DNA of 43,156 nucleotides from Bryobacterales bacterium (GCA_027459465.1 DAIDIH010000167.1:1-43156), one strand, 5' to 3'. Positions 7,664-15,256 are shown, counted from the first letter of the stretch. The notes: generated by a model from the sequence alone, not told the origin. Program-made: numbers and translations.

Positions 7664-8155
7664 ATGATGCGCGTCCTCTCCTGGGTCGGCTTGGTGGTTT
7701 TCTTGGCACTCGCGGGAGCCTTCGCCTATGGTTGGCGGACCAGCCTTCAACGAGCCAATGACAGCACATGTTTTGCATGTCAGCGATCGGTGCATTCCCA
7801 TTCGAAGACTGTGGCAATTGTGGATGGTAAGCGAAGGACGTTTTGCTGCCCGGCGTGTGCGCTGTCCGCGCGCAGTCAAGGCAACAAGAATGTCCAAATA
7901 ACAGAGGTGGTCGATTATGTTACGGGGGCGAAACTGCGGCCCAGCGAGGCCTACCTTGTTCAAGGCAGTGACGTCAACCCTTGCTTGGACCATCTGCACC
8001 AGCCACTCTTCGACGAAAGCAAGAGTCCGATGGGTGTACACTTCGATCGTTGCACGCCGAGCTTGCTGGTTTTTCACGATCTCAATAGTGCCTCAGATTT
8101 CCTTTCGAAACACGGGGGCCGCCAAGTACGCTGGAACGACGTAGCCGGTCGATAG
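7664..8155 (+). CDS. NosL-like membrane-anchored Cys/His protein
   Basis: A 163-residue protein with one N-terminal membrane helix (residues 5-23). Residues 36-65 carry CFAC, then HSH, then FCCPAC, giving two Cys pairs and two His that could bind a metal. The C-terminal part contains FDRCTPSLLVFHDLNSASDF followed by LSKHGG, closely like the end of NosL (F...A..F...HGG...W/F), the copper chaperone associated with nitrous oxide reductase. No nos genes are present, so a general copper or heavy-metal delivery role is more likely than denitrification. ATG 7664 has GGAG eight bases upstream; an ATG follows directly. First of a plus-strand run with the ICMT, PCYCGC-like and MauE genes. Confidence 0.7.
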   Translation: MMRVLSWVGLVVFLALAGAFAYGWRTSLQRANDSTCFACQRSVHSHSKTVAIVDGKRRTFCCPACALSARSQGNKNVQITEVVDYVTGAKLRPSEAYLVQGSDVNPCLDHLHQPLFDESKSPMGVHFDRCTPSLLVFHDLNSASDFLSKHGGRQVRWNDVAGR

Positions 8156-8373
8156 CGGACGCGCGTCAACGTCATCATCGCCGGCCCCGCTGGACGATTA
8201 CCGCCAGAGTCCCGGAGTGATTGGCCTATATCGGGCACTTGGCACGGGGCGTTTTGCCTGTCCTCGTGCGCGATGTTTTTCCTCAGGCCTCGAAAGAGCG
8301 GCCGATCAGCCCGCAGCCCCCCACCTGGCATCCAGAGTGCAAGAACCAGATTGTTGGTTAGCCTGAGTATCGG

Positions 8374-8395
8374 AGCCGAAACAGTGGTTTCGGCT
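8374..8395 (+). promoter_or_regulatory. Hairpin in the 5' region of the ICMT-type gene
   Basis: AGCCGAAAC and GTTTCGGCT form a perfect 9-bp stem with loop AGTG, ending 42 bp before the ATG at 8438. There is no T-tract directly after it, so it is more likely a leader structure or operator than a terminator. The function is not known. Confidence 0.4.
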
Positions 8396-8437
8396 GCGGA
8401 AAAGGGGATTCAACGGCCTAAAAGGATTGAGTAGTCG

Positions 8438-9145
8438 ATGCGCCCCGCTATGGCAGCCTATGGCTTATGGCCTTTTGTCGCTTTGCACTCGGCCGTATTC
8501 ATTATCTTCGCATTTAGCTTTACACGTCCGCGGACCGGACGCGACTGGCGCACGTTCGGCGCCTTCTCCGCGTTTATCGTGGCCCTGTTCACCGAAATGT
8601 ACGGCTTCCCGCTTACGATTTACCTGCTTACAGGGTGGCTTGGTAGTCGCTATCCGAGTATTGCGCCGTTCTCGCACGATTCTGGACACCTTTGGCACAC
8701 GCTGCTGGGGTTAAGAGGCAACGCACATTTGGACCCGTTCCACATCACGGGCGATGCCCTGATCGTCGGCGGCTTCTTCCTCCTCTCTGCCGCATGGAAG
8801 GTGCTGCACCAGGCGCAACGTGCACACAAAGTAGCGTCGACAGGGCCGTATGCGCGCCTGCGCCACCCTCAGTATCTGGCCTTTGCGACTATCATGCTCG
8901 GGTTTCTCCTTCAATGGCCAACATTGCCAACGATGCTGATGTTTCCGGTATTGCTCGTTGTGTACCGGAGGCTAGCCCGGCGGGAAGAGGCGGATGCAAC
9001 GTTGGAATGCGGGGATTTGTACGCCCGATACGCTGCGGTCACTCCGGCATTCCTTCCCCGGTTCCCATTACGTAGCGCCCAACCGATTGGCCAGCCTGTT
9101 CGGCCCAGGCGCCGCGGCACAGCCGCAACTGAGGGGCGAGCATGA
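8438..9145 (+). CDS. Isoprenylcysteine carboxyl methyltransferase-type membrane protein
   Basis: A 235-residue integral membrane protein. Several hydrophobic segments lead into the ICMT/PEMT signature: TGPYARLRHPQYLAF, then two close membrane helices and RREEADATLECGDLYARYAAVTPAFLP, where the Arg/Glu-rich loop binds S-adenosylmethionine in the family. Bacterial members next to metal-resistance genes are usually annotated as ICMT-family or NnrU-like methyltransferases; their substrates are mostly unknown. ATG 8438 has AAGGA eleven bases upstream. It sits between the NosL-like and PCYCGC-like genes, a neighbourhood that fits metal resistance. Confidence 0.82.
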   Translation: MRPAMAAYGLWPFVALHSAVFIIFAFSFTRPRTGRDWRTFGAFSAFIVALFTEMYGFPLTIYLLTGWLGSRYPSIAPFSHDSGHLWHTLLGLRGNAHLDPFHITGDALIVGGFFLLSAAWKVLHQAQRAHKVASTGPYARLRHPQYLAFATIMLGFLLQWPTLPTMLMFPVLLVVYRRLARREEADATLECGDLYARYAAVTPAFLPRFPLRSAQPIGQPVRPRRRGTAATEGRA

Positions 9146-9223
9146 TATGGCTTCGTGGTGCGCGTGGTGACCTCTCATACGTGCGCATACCATCGATTGA
9201 TTCTTCTTGGACTTGGAGACCTT

Positions 9224-9628
9224 ATGATCAAACGCTTCTTGCTGACGGCGACTGCCGCAATGTTCGCATGGTCCGCGATAGCACCGGCTGGTTTGGCTGG
9301 CGATGACCCCGTGCCACCTGTGCAGCCCTCGGTCCCGCTTCCTCAAACGCTATCACCGGACAAGTTCGACCATCCGATATTGAAGCGGGCCTATGAGGCG
9401 GCTGGCCGCAACCGGGCGACTGTCGCACAATTGCCGTGTTACTGCTGGTGCAGTCGCATGGGCCACCGTAGCCTGCTCGACTGCTTCGCGTCCAACCACG
9501 GCGCAAACTGCGACATCTGCATCAAGGAGGTCCTCCTTGCCGACCAGATGGTCAAGAACGGAAAGACAGCCGCCCAGATCCGGCAGGCCGTCATTCACAA
9601 GGATTGGGAGAAGCTGCAGCTTAAGTAA
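9224..9628 (+). CDS. PCYCGC-like secreted cysteine-rich protein
   Basis: A 134-residue exported protein. ATG 9224 has TTGGAG upstream and is followed directly by a signal peptide (IKRFLLTATAAMFAWSAIAPAGLA). Residues 71-99 contain PCYCWC, then GHRSLLDCF, then NCDIC: Cys 72, 74, 76, 87, 96 and 99. This spacing matches the PCYCGC-motif family (PF13798-like), with Trp in place of Gly in the core motif. The six Cys and adjacent His suggest a metal or redox site. The C-terminal helix (EVLLADQMVKNGKTAAQIRQ) is typical of the family. A MauE/DoxX gene follows 63 bp downstream, consistent with a thiol-redox pair. Function unproven. Confidence 0.75.
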   Translation: MIKRFLLTATAAMFAWSAIAPAGLAGDDPVPPVQPSVPLPQTLSPDKFDHPILKRAYEAAGRNRATVAQLPCYCWCSRMGHRSLLDCFASNHGANCDICIKEVLLADQMVKNGKTAAQIRQAVIHKDWEKLQLK

Positions 9629-9691
9629 GGCGCTGAGTCTCGGCTGCGGCTGCCCCGGAGCACAGCTTCCGAGACTCGTCCCGGAGAAACT

Positions 9692-10171
9692 ATGGATGTC
9701 AAGGAACTGATCCGTTCTGGTCCTGGTCGCGCAAAGCTGGCGACCGTGGGCTTACGGCTGGCGTTAGGCCTGGTGTTCGTCTACGCAGGGTACGCCAAGC
9801 TGCGCCAGCCGTGGTACGTATTCGCCGGAATGATCGACAACTACGGCGTAGTGGCGCCATCGGTGTCGGAGGTGATCGCGCGGGTGCTACCGCCGCTCGA
9901 AGTAGTTCTCGGTGTGCTGCTCCTTGCAGGTCTATACCGCAGGATTTCGAGCGCCGCGGCCGTAGTCTTCCTGTTTCCGTTCTTCGCCTTGATGGTCTGG
10001 GCCTATGCAAAAGGAATGAAAATCGATTGCGGTTGTTTCGGGCCGGGGCAGATGCTGGGGCCACGCACGATTCTTCGCGACGCAGTTCTCCTGACGGCGT
10101 CACTCTGGTTTGCTTTCCTGTCCTGGCGTTCTAAGAGAGAGGCTGGATGGTCGGAGCGTTTGGGCGAATAG
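9692..10171 (+). CDS. MauE/DoxX-family membrane protein
   Basis: A 159-residue, four-helix membrane protein. The N-terminal helix GLRLALGLVFVYAGYAKL and the DCGCFG motif near residue 110 (KIDCGCFGPGQMLG) are typical of the MauE branch of DoxX proteins, which are linked to periplasmic disulfide formation or electron transfer. ATG 9692 has GGAG six bases upstream. Directly downstream of the PCYCGC-like gene, so the pair may handle thiol redox of periplasmic metal proteins. It is convergent with the helical protein gene, with only one base between the stops. Confidence 0.88.
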   Translation: MDVKELIRSGPGRAKLATVGLRLALGLVFVYAGYAKLRQPWYVFAGMIDNYGVVAPSVSEVIARVLPPLEVVLGVLLLAGLYRRISSAAAVVFLFPFFALMVWAYAKGMKIDCGCFGPGQMLGPRTILRDAVLLTASLWFAFLSWRSKREAGWSERLGE

Positions 10172-10172
10172 A

Positions 10173-10580
10173 TCACTTCCCGACGTTCTTTGCCATCTGT
10201 TCATGCTCTCCAGCCATCTCCCGTGCTGCCTTCGCCGCCTCCCGGTAAGATTTCGCCAAGAACTCGCAGTGCTCGATCGTCCCGACTGCCGCCGGAGTCT
10301 TTTCGGCTCGCATCTGGGTCATTGGATTCTTGCGGTAGGCTTCGACCATTTCATCATGGTCTTTCGCTTCGGCTTCAAGTCCGTCGGCCTCCGTCTTGAA
10401 GTACTGCGCCAGCTTCATGTGATCTTCTGACGTCTTCGCGCTGGCGATCAGGACTTTGACTTCCTTTTTGGTCAATGCCTTCGCAGTAGCCGCCGACGAA
10501 TGCGACAACATGCCCGCAATAACCGCAAACAGGAAGACGCTGACAACCGATATCCGTCTCCAGTTCGTTTTGGAAAACAT
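10173..10580 (-). CDS. Helical secreted protein, window-specific family, copy A
   Basis: A 135-residue exported protein. ATG 10580 has GGAGGG upstream and starts a signal peptide (residues 1-33). The mature part is all-helical by sequence: KKEVKVLIASAKTSEDHMKLAQYF, then EADGLEAEAKDHDEMVEAY, then GTIEHCEFLAKSYREAA, then EMAGEHEQMA. His, Met, Asp/Glu and one Cys recur at heptad-like spacing, as in four-helix metal-binding bundles. Paralogues are at 23201-23974 and 36684-37091. I do not recognise a named family. A metal-scavenging role is an inference from the ligand pattern and the neighbouring copper genes. Confidence 0.75.
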   Translation of the reverse strand: MFSKTNWRRISVVSVFLFAVIAGMLSHSSAATAKALTKKEVKVLIASAKTSEDHMKLAQYFKTEADGLEAEAKDHDEMVEAYRKNPMTQMRAEKTPAAVGTIEHCEFLAKSYREAAKAAREMAGEHEQMAKNVGK

Positions 10581-10930
10581 AAACCCTCCTTCAATCCGAA
10601 AGTTGCCGAACGTGGGCAGGAGATTAGCATCGTTTTCGTGAGATTCAGCTAGCTTGGATGACTTTAGCGATTGTACAGCACATTCGAGAAGAATACGCAC
10701 AGTTAAAACTGATCCTGTGAATAAACAGGATCTATCAGGGACTGGCTCCGGTGATAGGGCCACCGGCTGGGGGCCACGAACGACCTTTCCAACGCGCCTA
10801 GCCCTCTCCCTTGATTCACCTTTTGCGGCCGGCATTGCAGGAAGGAGGGTCGCCCGTCTGGCACGTTAAAGGAAGCGAACACATCAGGGAGGCGTCCCTA
10901 TAGTAGTGGAGGTGAGCGACGGGGAAGTCC
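10581..10930. other. Intergenic; holds an 8-bp inverted repeat
   Basis: No gene supported. GATCCTGT (10711-10718) and ACAGGATC (10725-10732) form a perfect inverted repeat around GAATAA, about 130 bp upstream of the helical-protein gene. It could be a regulator site or a weak terminator. Confidence 0.4.
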
Positions 10931-11317
10931 TCAGGCTGCCTCTGCCCTTGATGCTGGCTTGAAAGAAACAGTGGACTCTGGCGAATTGCGGTCAATTGCG
11001 TCCTGGCAGACTAAGCAGTGTGATGCCCACGGCACCGCATTCAACCGCTTTGGACTAATGCTCTCTTCACAGCCCAAGCAGATACCATAGGAGCCATCCC
11101 CAACCCGAGCAAGGGCCGACCGGACGGTGCGAAGGAGCTGGCCCTCGCGATCCAGATTCCGGACCGCCAACTCGCGTTCTCCCGCTAATAGAACTTCATC
11201 TATCGTATCAGCCGTCCTTTGAATTGTGATTGCCTCCCGATTTCGCAAGGCTTTGACGAGTTCAACTTCTTTGGCCTTCAAAAGCGTTTTGTATCTGGTC
11301 CTTTCAGTTGCGGTCAT
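10931..11317 (-). CDS. DksA/TraR-type C4 zinc-finger protein
   Basis: A 128-residue protein of the DksA/TraR family, which binds RNA polymerase through its secondary channel to adjust transcription. The N-terminal coiled coil spans residues ~5-70. A C4 zinc finger follows with Cys 80, 83, 101 and 104 (CLGCEESISPKRL ... HCLVCQDAID). The coiled-coil tip reads TIDEVLLAGE, without the DxxDxA tip motif of true DksA, so it is better called DksA-like. ATG 11317 has GAGGATCG upstream. Fragments of further copies are at 12318-12400 (3' end) and 15011-15155 (5' part), so this is the only intact member of a local duplication series. Confidence 0.88.
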   Translation of the reverse strand: MTATERTRYKTLLKAKEVELVKALRNREAITIQRTADTIDEVLLAGERELAVRNLDREGQLLRTVRSALARVGDGSYGICLGCEESISPKRLNAVPWASHCLVCQDAIDRNSPESTVSFKPASRAEAA

Positions 11318-11423
11318 AAGTTCGATCCTCAGTCTTCGTGATCTCTCTTGTGCATCTGCAACCAGGCTGCCGAATCCGGATCTCCTAACGAAGCCCCGTT
11401 CATATCGTGTAACTGATAGCAGT

Positions 11424-11514
11424 CACACCGCGGATTGCGGGATGTCGTTCTCGCGGGTGAGTGGAAAGCAAAGGAGCCGCCCGTGGGGTACGGCTCGTTT
11501 GGCAGAAACCGGCC
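11424..11514 (+). repeat. 91-bp repeat, copy A
   Basis: Differs from 15166-15256 at only two positions by direct reading. Internal GAGCCG / CGGCTC arms form a hairpin. The right edge runs into the palindromic element. Confidence 0.85.
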
Positions 11515-11516
11515 AG
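11499..11516 (+). repeat. 18-bp palindrome copy
   Basis: TTGGCAGAAACCGGCCAG, differing only in the last base or two from the copy at 15241. A possible decayed partner starts near 11529. Confidence 0.4.
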
Positions 11517-11801
11517 CAAACGGAACAATGGCCCGTATTGAAAAGGCGATTGTCATCCGCACGAGTTTGTCGAGCTCGGTCATCGAATAACCGGCAGCCC
11601 TTCCCCCCAGCAGCCCTTGTGCTCCTGCTCTGCTGACGAAGGTCGCTATCGCCCGATACCAACACTCTCTGTTTCGCTGATGGCGACTGGAAGCGTGGCT
11701 TCTATTGGACAGCTTCCGCTGTCTGTATCGCCAGCATAAGCGCCAAGTAGTCCATCCGGGAATTGAACAGCAGTTCGGTTCGTTCGATGACGGTTTACAA
11801 C

Positions 11802-12040
11802 TCACCTCCTTGAAGTACGGCGTAGTGATGTTCTGATCGTCTGCTTGTAGGTCGCGGAGCCCTTTTGTTTCGCTTCTGCCTGGATCGAGGTTGCGTCCCG
11901 GGCGACGACTGTCCCCGTGACTTTGCCGGTTCGGACCGCCGCCGCCGCGGAAGACGGCATGGACATACCACCATCGCCCTGGTCGTGCTGCGCAAACGCC
12001 GGCTGCTTTAATAGAACGGAGGCCAACGCTGCAGGTGCTC
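11802..12040 (-). pseudogene. Broken copy of the OB-like His/Met-rich gene
   Basis: Minus-strand DNA closely matching 13200-13390. The encoded segment QPAFAQHDQGDGGMSMP, then VRTGKVTGTVVARDATSIQ and AKQKGSATY, follows the paralogue. The N-terminal part of the signal peptide and the C-terminal third are lost or frame-shifted: after SATY the frame diverges into an unrelated basic tail. The His cluster has changed from HDHGGGG to HDQGDGG. Clearly derived from a duplication of the OB-like gene; unlikely to give a working product. Confidence 0.8.
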
Positions 12041-12317
12041 CGGATTCGCATAAGCAGTTGTTTTCGGCTTCCGCGAAGGAGACGCAACGCTTCGTTAGGG
12101 TCGCCTCGCTGCCGTGCTTGAAAACAAATTCCCCTGAACAGGCCAGGGATCACGTTTCCCATTGCGAGGAATTCTTCGAGGACAACAATTGCGGCGCTCA
12201 CACCACCCCGTGGTGGCGATCCGATCTTCGCCATGGCCACCAACAAATGCGACATCATCCTTGCCCTGGCCAACAACAGGAGACGCTGGCAACCGGCGTC
12301 AGCGACGGTCAGAAGGG

Positions 12318-12400
12318 CGCAGGGTGCCTCTGCTCTCAACATTGGCTTGGAAGGTAGAGCGGACTCTGGCGAATTCCCTGGTTAATTGCGTCTTGGCAGG
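12318..12400 (-). pseudogene. 3' fragment of a DksA-like gene
   Basis: Nucleotides here match the last ~85 bp of the DksA-like gene (10931-11017): blocks such as GCCTCTGC, GGACTCTGGCGAATT and AATTGCGTC appear in the same order. The zinc-finger end and C-terminal tail are recognisable but out of frame. The stop codon of the response regulator at 12382 lies inside this fragment. Confidence 0.7.
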
Positions 12401-12798
12401 CCGAGCGCGCCACACTGCTCTTCCGGCGGCCCGATCAGCTGGTGAATGTTCTCCAGTAAATTCGCGACGGAAAACGGCTTTGTCAAGGTAAGAAATGACT
12501 CCGAAGGGAGTTCCGCGATCCCTTGGTGGTTCCACATGGAATTGGGGTAACCAGACACGAGCATGATTTTCAAACGGGGCCGCACTGACCGAAGTTCGAC
12601 CGCGACTTGAGCGCCCGAACTCACTGGCAGTTTCATATCGGCGATGAGCAGGTCGATATGGCTCTCCATCTCTTCGAATCGTTGAAAGGCTTGTTCCGCC
12701 GAGGTTGCTGTAAGAACGGCATATCCGCTGTTCGCGAGGATATGCCGCAGGACATTCAAGACCAACACCTCGTCGTCAAGAACTAGAATCGTTTTCAA
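12382..12798 (-). CDS. Single-domain response regulator (CheY-like)
   Basis: A 138-residue receiver domain with no output domain. The acidic pair is in LVLDDEVLVLN, the phosphoacceptor Asp in LLIADMKLP, the switch Ser in MLVSGYP, and the conserved Lys in LTKPFS, so it should be phosphorylatable. The start is TTG 12798, chosen because GGAG lies nine bases upstream and the product then begins KTILVLDDE, the usual receiver N-terminus. The final residues (ALGLPRRN) are encoded by DNA of a DksA fragment, so the natural C-terminus may have been replaced by recombination. No kinase gene is adjacent; the kinase at 16988 is a possible partner. Confidence 0.85.
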   Translation of the reverse strand: MKTILVLDDEVLVLNVLRHILANSGYAVLTATSAEQAFQRFEEMESHIDLLIADMKLPVSSGAQVAVELRSVRPRLKIMLVSGYPNSMWNHQGIAELPSESFLTLTKPFSVANLLENIHQLIGPPEEQCGALGLPRRN

Positions 12799-13060
12799 AG
12801 CAAGAATCTCCGCAATAAAACGGTCACAGGGCGAAACTGACCCGAATCGCGAAGGGCATGGCTTCCTTAGGCTGATATCGACGTAATGTTTCACAGGACC
12901 GATGCCTAGAAGGACATTTGGCGCGGAGGGGCCGGAACTGGCCCCCTCTCGCCCGCGCCATGGGACCTCAAAGTCGGCGCTCCAAGGTCCCGTGTTGTCA
13001 TCTGGCCTGGTTGCATGCGAGATGCCAGATGCGTACGCCTCATTGGGCGAACGTTTCAAT

Positions 13061-13420
13061 TCAACGGCTGGCTTTCGCCTTGGACTTCTTCGCTTCGATA
13101 GTCGTGGCCATCTGCATCCCGCCATGGTTCTGGTACTTCAAGGTGACTTCTTTGCCGGGCTGCACGTCTCCCTTGAATTTGGTTTTGGCATCGACCATGT
13201 AGGTTGCGGAGCCCTTTTGTTTCGCTTGTACCTGGATCGAGGTTGCGTCCCGGGCAACGACTGTGCCCGTGACTTTGCCGGTTCGGACCGCCGGCGCCGG
13301 GGAGGATGGCATCGACATGCCACCGCCGCCATGGTCGTGCTGGGCAAACGCCGGCTGTTGTAATAAACCGAAGGCCAGCGCTGTTGCAGCCAGTACCCCA
13401 AAGTGAATCGCGTGCTTCAT
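13061..13420 (-). CDS. Small secreted His/Met-rich OB-like protein, copy 2
   Basis: A 119-residue paralogue of the protein at 2820-3188. Signal peptide ending AFA, then QHDHGGGGMSMP, then the beta-rich domain GKVTGTVVARDATSIQV ... KGDVQPGKEVTLKYQNHGGMQM. The extra Met and His near the C-terminus (HGGMQMAT) add potential soft-metal ligands. ATG 13420 has GGAG close upstream, and the leader bases around the start resemble those of copy 1. It lies downstream of the divergent gap 13421-13895 and about 260 bp upstream of the response regulator on the same strand. Periplasmic metal binding is inferred. Confidence 0.8.
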   Translation of the reverse strand: MKHAIHFGVLAATALAFGLLQQPAFAQHDHGGGGMSMPSSPAPAVRTGKVTGTVVARDATSIQVQAKQKGSATYMVDAKTKFKGDVQPGKEVTLKYQNHGGMQMATTIEAKKSKAKASR

Positions 13421-13895
13421 GTGATCTCCTGAATGGGTATCATGCCGCGGCTCGGGCGCAATGCACCCCGCTAGGGCTGAGAGGCTCCAGTTCCGGTCCG
13501 CTGCGCACGTTTTGAGGCAATTGCATCTCCAATCGGGGCAGCCGTCGGGTGCGGCGCTTCCTGCTGCGGCGTTCATATGACTCGCGGCGAATGGCGAAGC
13601 GAGCAATTGCCCGAACTCAGGCACAAGAAACCCCTATTCGGCCGATTTCGGCCTACCGCGCCGATTGGGCTACCGGGCGAGCCTCTCAGAGCCACGGCCG
13701 CCTGAGCAGATGCTTCGGAGCATTACGAAATTGGCTTTCTGCCCAGCGTCTTTCGCGTGTCATCGCATGCGAGATGCGGTTGGCACGACAAATGCTCGCT
13801 GGAGGGCTGGAATATAACACTTCGGAACTAAAGCCGGCGAAACACGTTTTGAGTCGCGATTTGTCCAAGATTCGCAGCAAAAAGGATCACAGAGA
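13421..13895. other. Divergent intergenic region with palindrome pair
   Basis: No gene supported. It separates OB-like copy 2 (minus) from the secreted protein at 13896 (plus). It contains the pair at 13607-13655, at a position similar to the pair upstream of copy 1. Confidence 0.5.
13607..13655 (+). repeat. Palindrome pair (dispersed 7-4-7 element)
   Basis: TTGCCCGAACTCAGGCAC (13607) and TCGGCCGATTTCGGCCTA (13638), starts 31 bp apart. Confidence 0.55.
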
Positions 13896-14435
13896 GTGAG
13901 TCTCCGCATGAAGCTAAACATGAAACGGGCAGTTGTATTGTTCTTCCTTATTTCGACATTGTTGGCAACCGCGGCGCCGGCACCGCGCACCGTCTATGTC
14001 ATGCCGATGGCTCACGGAATGGATCAGTACATTGCCAACTCGCTCACCAACACGCGTACTCTGCAGGTGACGACCGAACCGAGTAAAGCCGACCTGGTGC
14101 TCACGGATCGTGTTGATGCGGATTTGGACGAGTTCCTGGACTATAATAAGCCCCGGCCAAGAAGAACTAGCGAACCGCCTTCAGCGGTTGGGCAGGGACA
14201 AAATGACCATACGATGATGCCGGACATGCTCAATGCCGTTATTGCAGTGCCCAGTCCTGGTCGAATCTCTTCATTGACCCGCCCGAAGGGGACATTGTTC
14301 CTGGTGGATGCCACGTCGCGGCAGATCGTATGGTCAACATTCGAGACGACTAAGAACCAGAACCCAAAGCAGCTGGCCCGTTTGGCCCAGCGCGTTGTCG
14401 AGCGGCTGAAGAACGAGTTGCCGCCCAGGCAGTAG
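13896..14435 (+). CDS. Secreted protein of unknown function
   Basis: A 179-residue exported protein. GTG 13896 has AAGGA nine bases upstream; ATG 13908 or 13920 are alternatives. Signal peptide MKRAVVLFFLISTLLATAAPA (from 13920). The mature protein begins RTVYVMPMAHGMDQYIANSL, then TEPSKADLVLTDRVDADLDEFL, and ends with an amphipathic helix (LARLAQRVVERLKNEL). The combination of an N-terminal strand, a lipid- or protein-binding-like domain and TLFLVDATSRQIVWSTFE resembles small Acidobacterial proteins of the CsgG/LpoB-like type, but the match is too weak to name. A mid-region QNDHTMMPDM could bind metal. Confidence 0.6.
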   Translation: MSLRMKLNMKRAVVLFFLISTLLATAAPAPRTVYVMPMAHGMDQYIANSLTNTRTLQVTTEPSKADLVLTDRVDADLDEFLDYNKPRPRRTSEPPSAVGQGQNDHTMMPDMLNAVIAVPSPGRISSLTRPKGTLFLVDATSRQIVWSTFETTKNQNPKQLARLAQRVVERLKNELPPRQ

Positions 14436-14639
14436 TGGCGATGTTGTTACGGTTCGTTTGCAGCGACTTGCCTGTAGGCATATAGGGAGTCCGTTCGTGA
14501 TTCCGGAGGACAATAACCGCGGGCTACCCCAGTTCTCTCCGGCCGGGGCCGAAGGTCGCCGCCTTCCTCTCGATTGTCGAAGGCTGCGGCCGGCTGCAGC
14601 CTCGACGCGGGACTACCGGGGCGACATCCTGCCCGCGTC
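14436..14639. other. Non-coding gap
   Basis: Nothing recognisable between the secreted-protein stop and the IS66 remnants. Confidence 0.4.
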
Positions 14640-14888
14640 GGGGGATCCGCCCGTTAGCCAACGGCCGAACTTAGACGTCCTGCCCGGCTGCCGCAGTGTA
14701 TGGACAGCGCCCAGCAGCTTTTGATAGCCACCTTCCGGCAGCACTGCCCGCGCCTGTTCCACCAATGCCGCCAGTTCCTCGGCAAACACGTCCAGACGCG
14801 GAGTTTCATCTGCTCCCGACAACCTCGTCCCTCTACCCCTTGCAGGAACTGACGAAACCGCGGTAAGCCTGTCATGGAGAAACTGCAT
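14640..14888 (-). pseudogene. IS66-type transposase N-terminal fragment
   Basis: On the minus strand, EELAALVEQARAVLPEGGYQ followed by KLLGAVHTL resembles the start of IS66 TnpC proteins (EELEALLERA...LPEEDY.KLK.A..TL). Stops and loss of similarity follow. It is orientated opposite to the C-terminal fragment next to it, so the element was broken and inverted. Confidence 0.5.
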
Positions 14889-15010
14889 GCTTGGATCGAG
14901 GCCCAGTTCGACGACAAGGCTTGTATAACCGAATTCCGGATTGGGCGGGCGATCTCATACTTTCTCAACCATTGGCAGAAGCTGACGCTGTTTCTCGAAA
15001 AGGCCGGTGG
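14853..15010 (+). pseudogene. IS66-type transposase C-terminal fragment
   Basis: On the plus strand, KPVMEKLHAWIEAQF, then IGRAISYFLNHWQKLTLFLE, matches the conserved LxxWxxxQ...LGxAIxYxxxHWxxLTxFL region of IS66 TnpC. The reading frame is broken upstream by a stop, and the expected GAPLDNN motif is replaced at the junction with a DksA fragment. Confidence 0.65.
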
Positions 15011-15155
15011 GCCTCGCGATCCAGATTCCGGACCGCCAGCTCGCGTTCTCCCGCTGATAGAACTTGATCTATCGCGTCAGCCGTGCTTTGAATGATTGCT
15101 TCCCGATTTCGCAAGGCTTCGACGTGTTCAACTTCCTTGGCCTTCAAAAGCGCCC
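15011..15155 (-). pseudogene. 5' fragment of a DksA-like gene
   Basis: Minus-strand DNA encoding LLKAKEVEHVEALRNREAI, then STADAIDQVLSAGERELAV followed by RNLDRE, which follows residues 12-58 of the DksA-like protein at 10931. The zinc finger is missing: the fragment ends where the IS66 remnant begins. A few indels relative to the intact gene. Confidence 0.8.
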
Positions 15156-15165
15156 TGTTAGCAGG

Positions 15166-15256
15166 CACACCACGGATTGCGGGATGTCGTTCTCGCTGGT
15201 GAGTGGAAAGCAAAGGAGCCGCCCGTGGGGTACGGCTCGTTTGGCAGAAACCGGCC
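15166..15256 (+). repeat. 91-bp repeat, copy B
   Basis: Two mismatches to 11424-11514. In both places it lies upstream of the DksA-like gene or fragment. Contains the hairpin GAGCCG-N11-CGGCTC at 15216-15238. Confidence 0.85.

Larger units (their letters stand above)
11318..11801. other. Scrambled non-coding region
   Basis: No gene supported. It contains the 91-bp repeat copy A (11424-11514) and an 18-bp palindrome copy at 11499-11516. Long open frames cross it on both strands but show no recognisable domain. Confidence 0.45.

Noticed and set aside
7547-8077. Long minus-strand open frame opposite the NosL-like gene
   Set aside because: It is the antisense of a gene with clear Cys/His motifs and a good ribosome site, and its own product has no recognisable domain.
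7664-8155. NosL as evidence of a nitrous oxide reductase locus
   Set aside because: No nosZ, nosD or related gene is present and the Cys arrangement differs from typical NosL lipoproteins.
11329-12342. A 337-codon minus-strand open frame
   Set aside because: It crosses the 91-bp repeat and the OB-like pseudogene in the wrong frame; no domain, no ribosome site, and composition like random GC-rich sequence.
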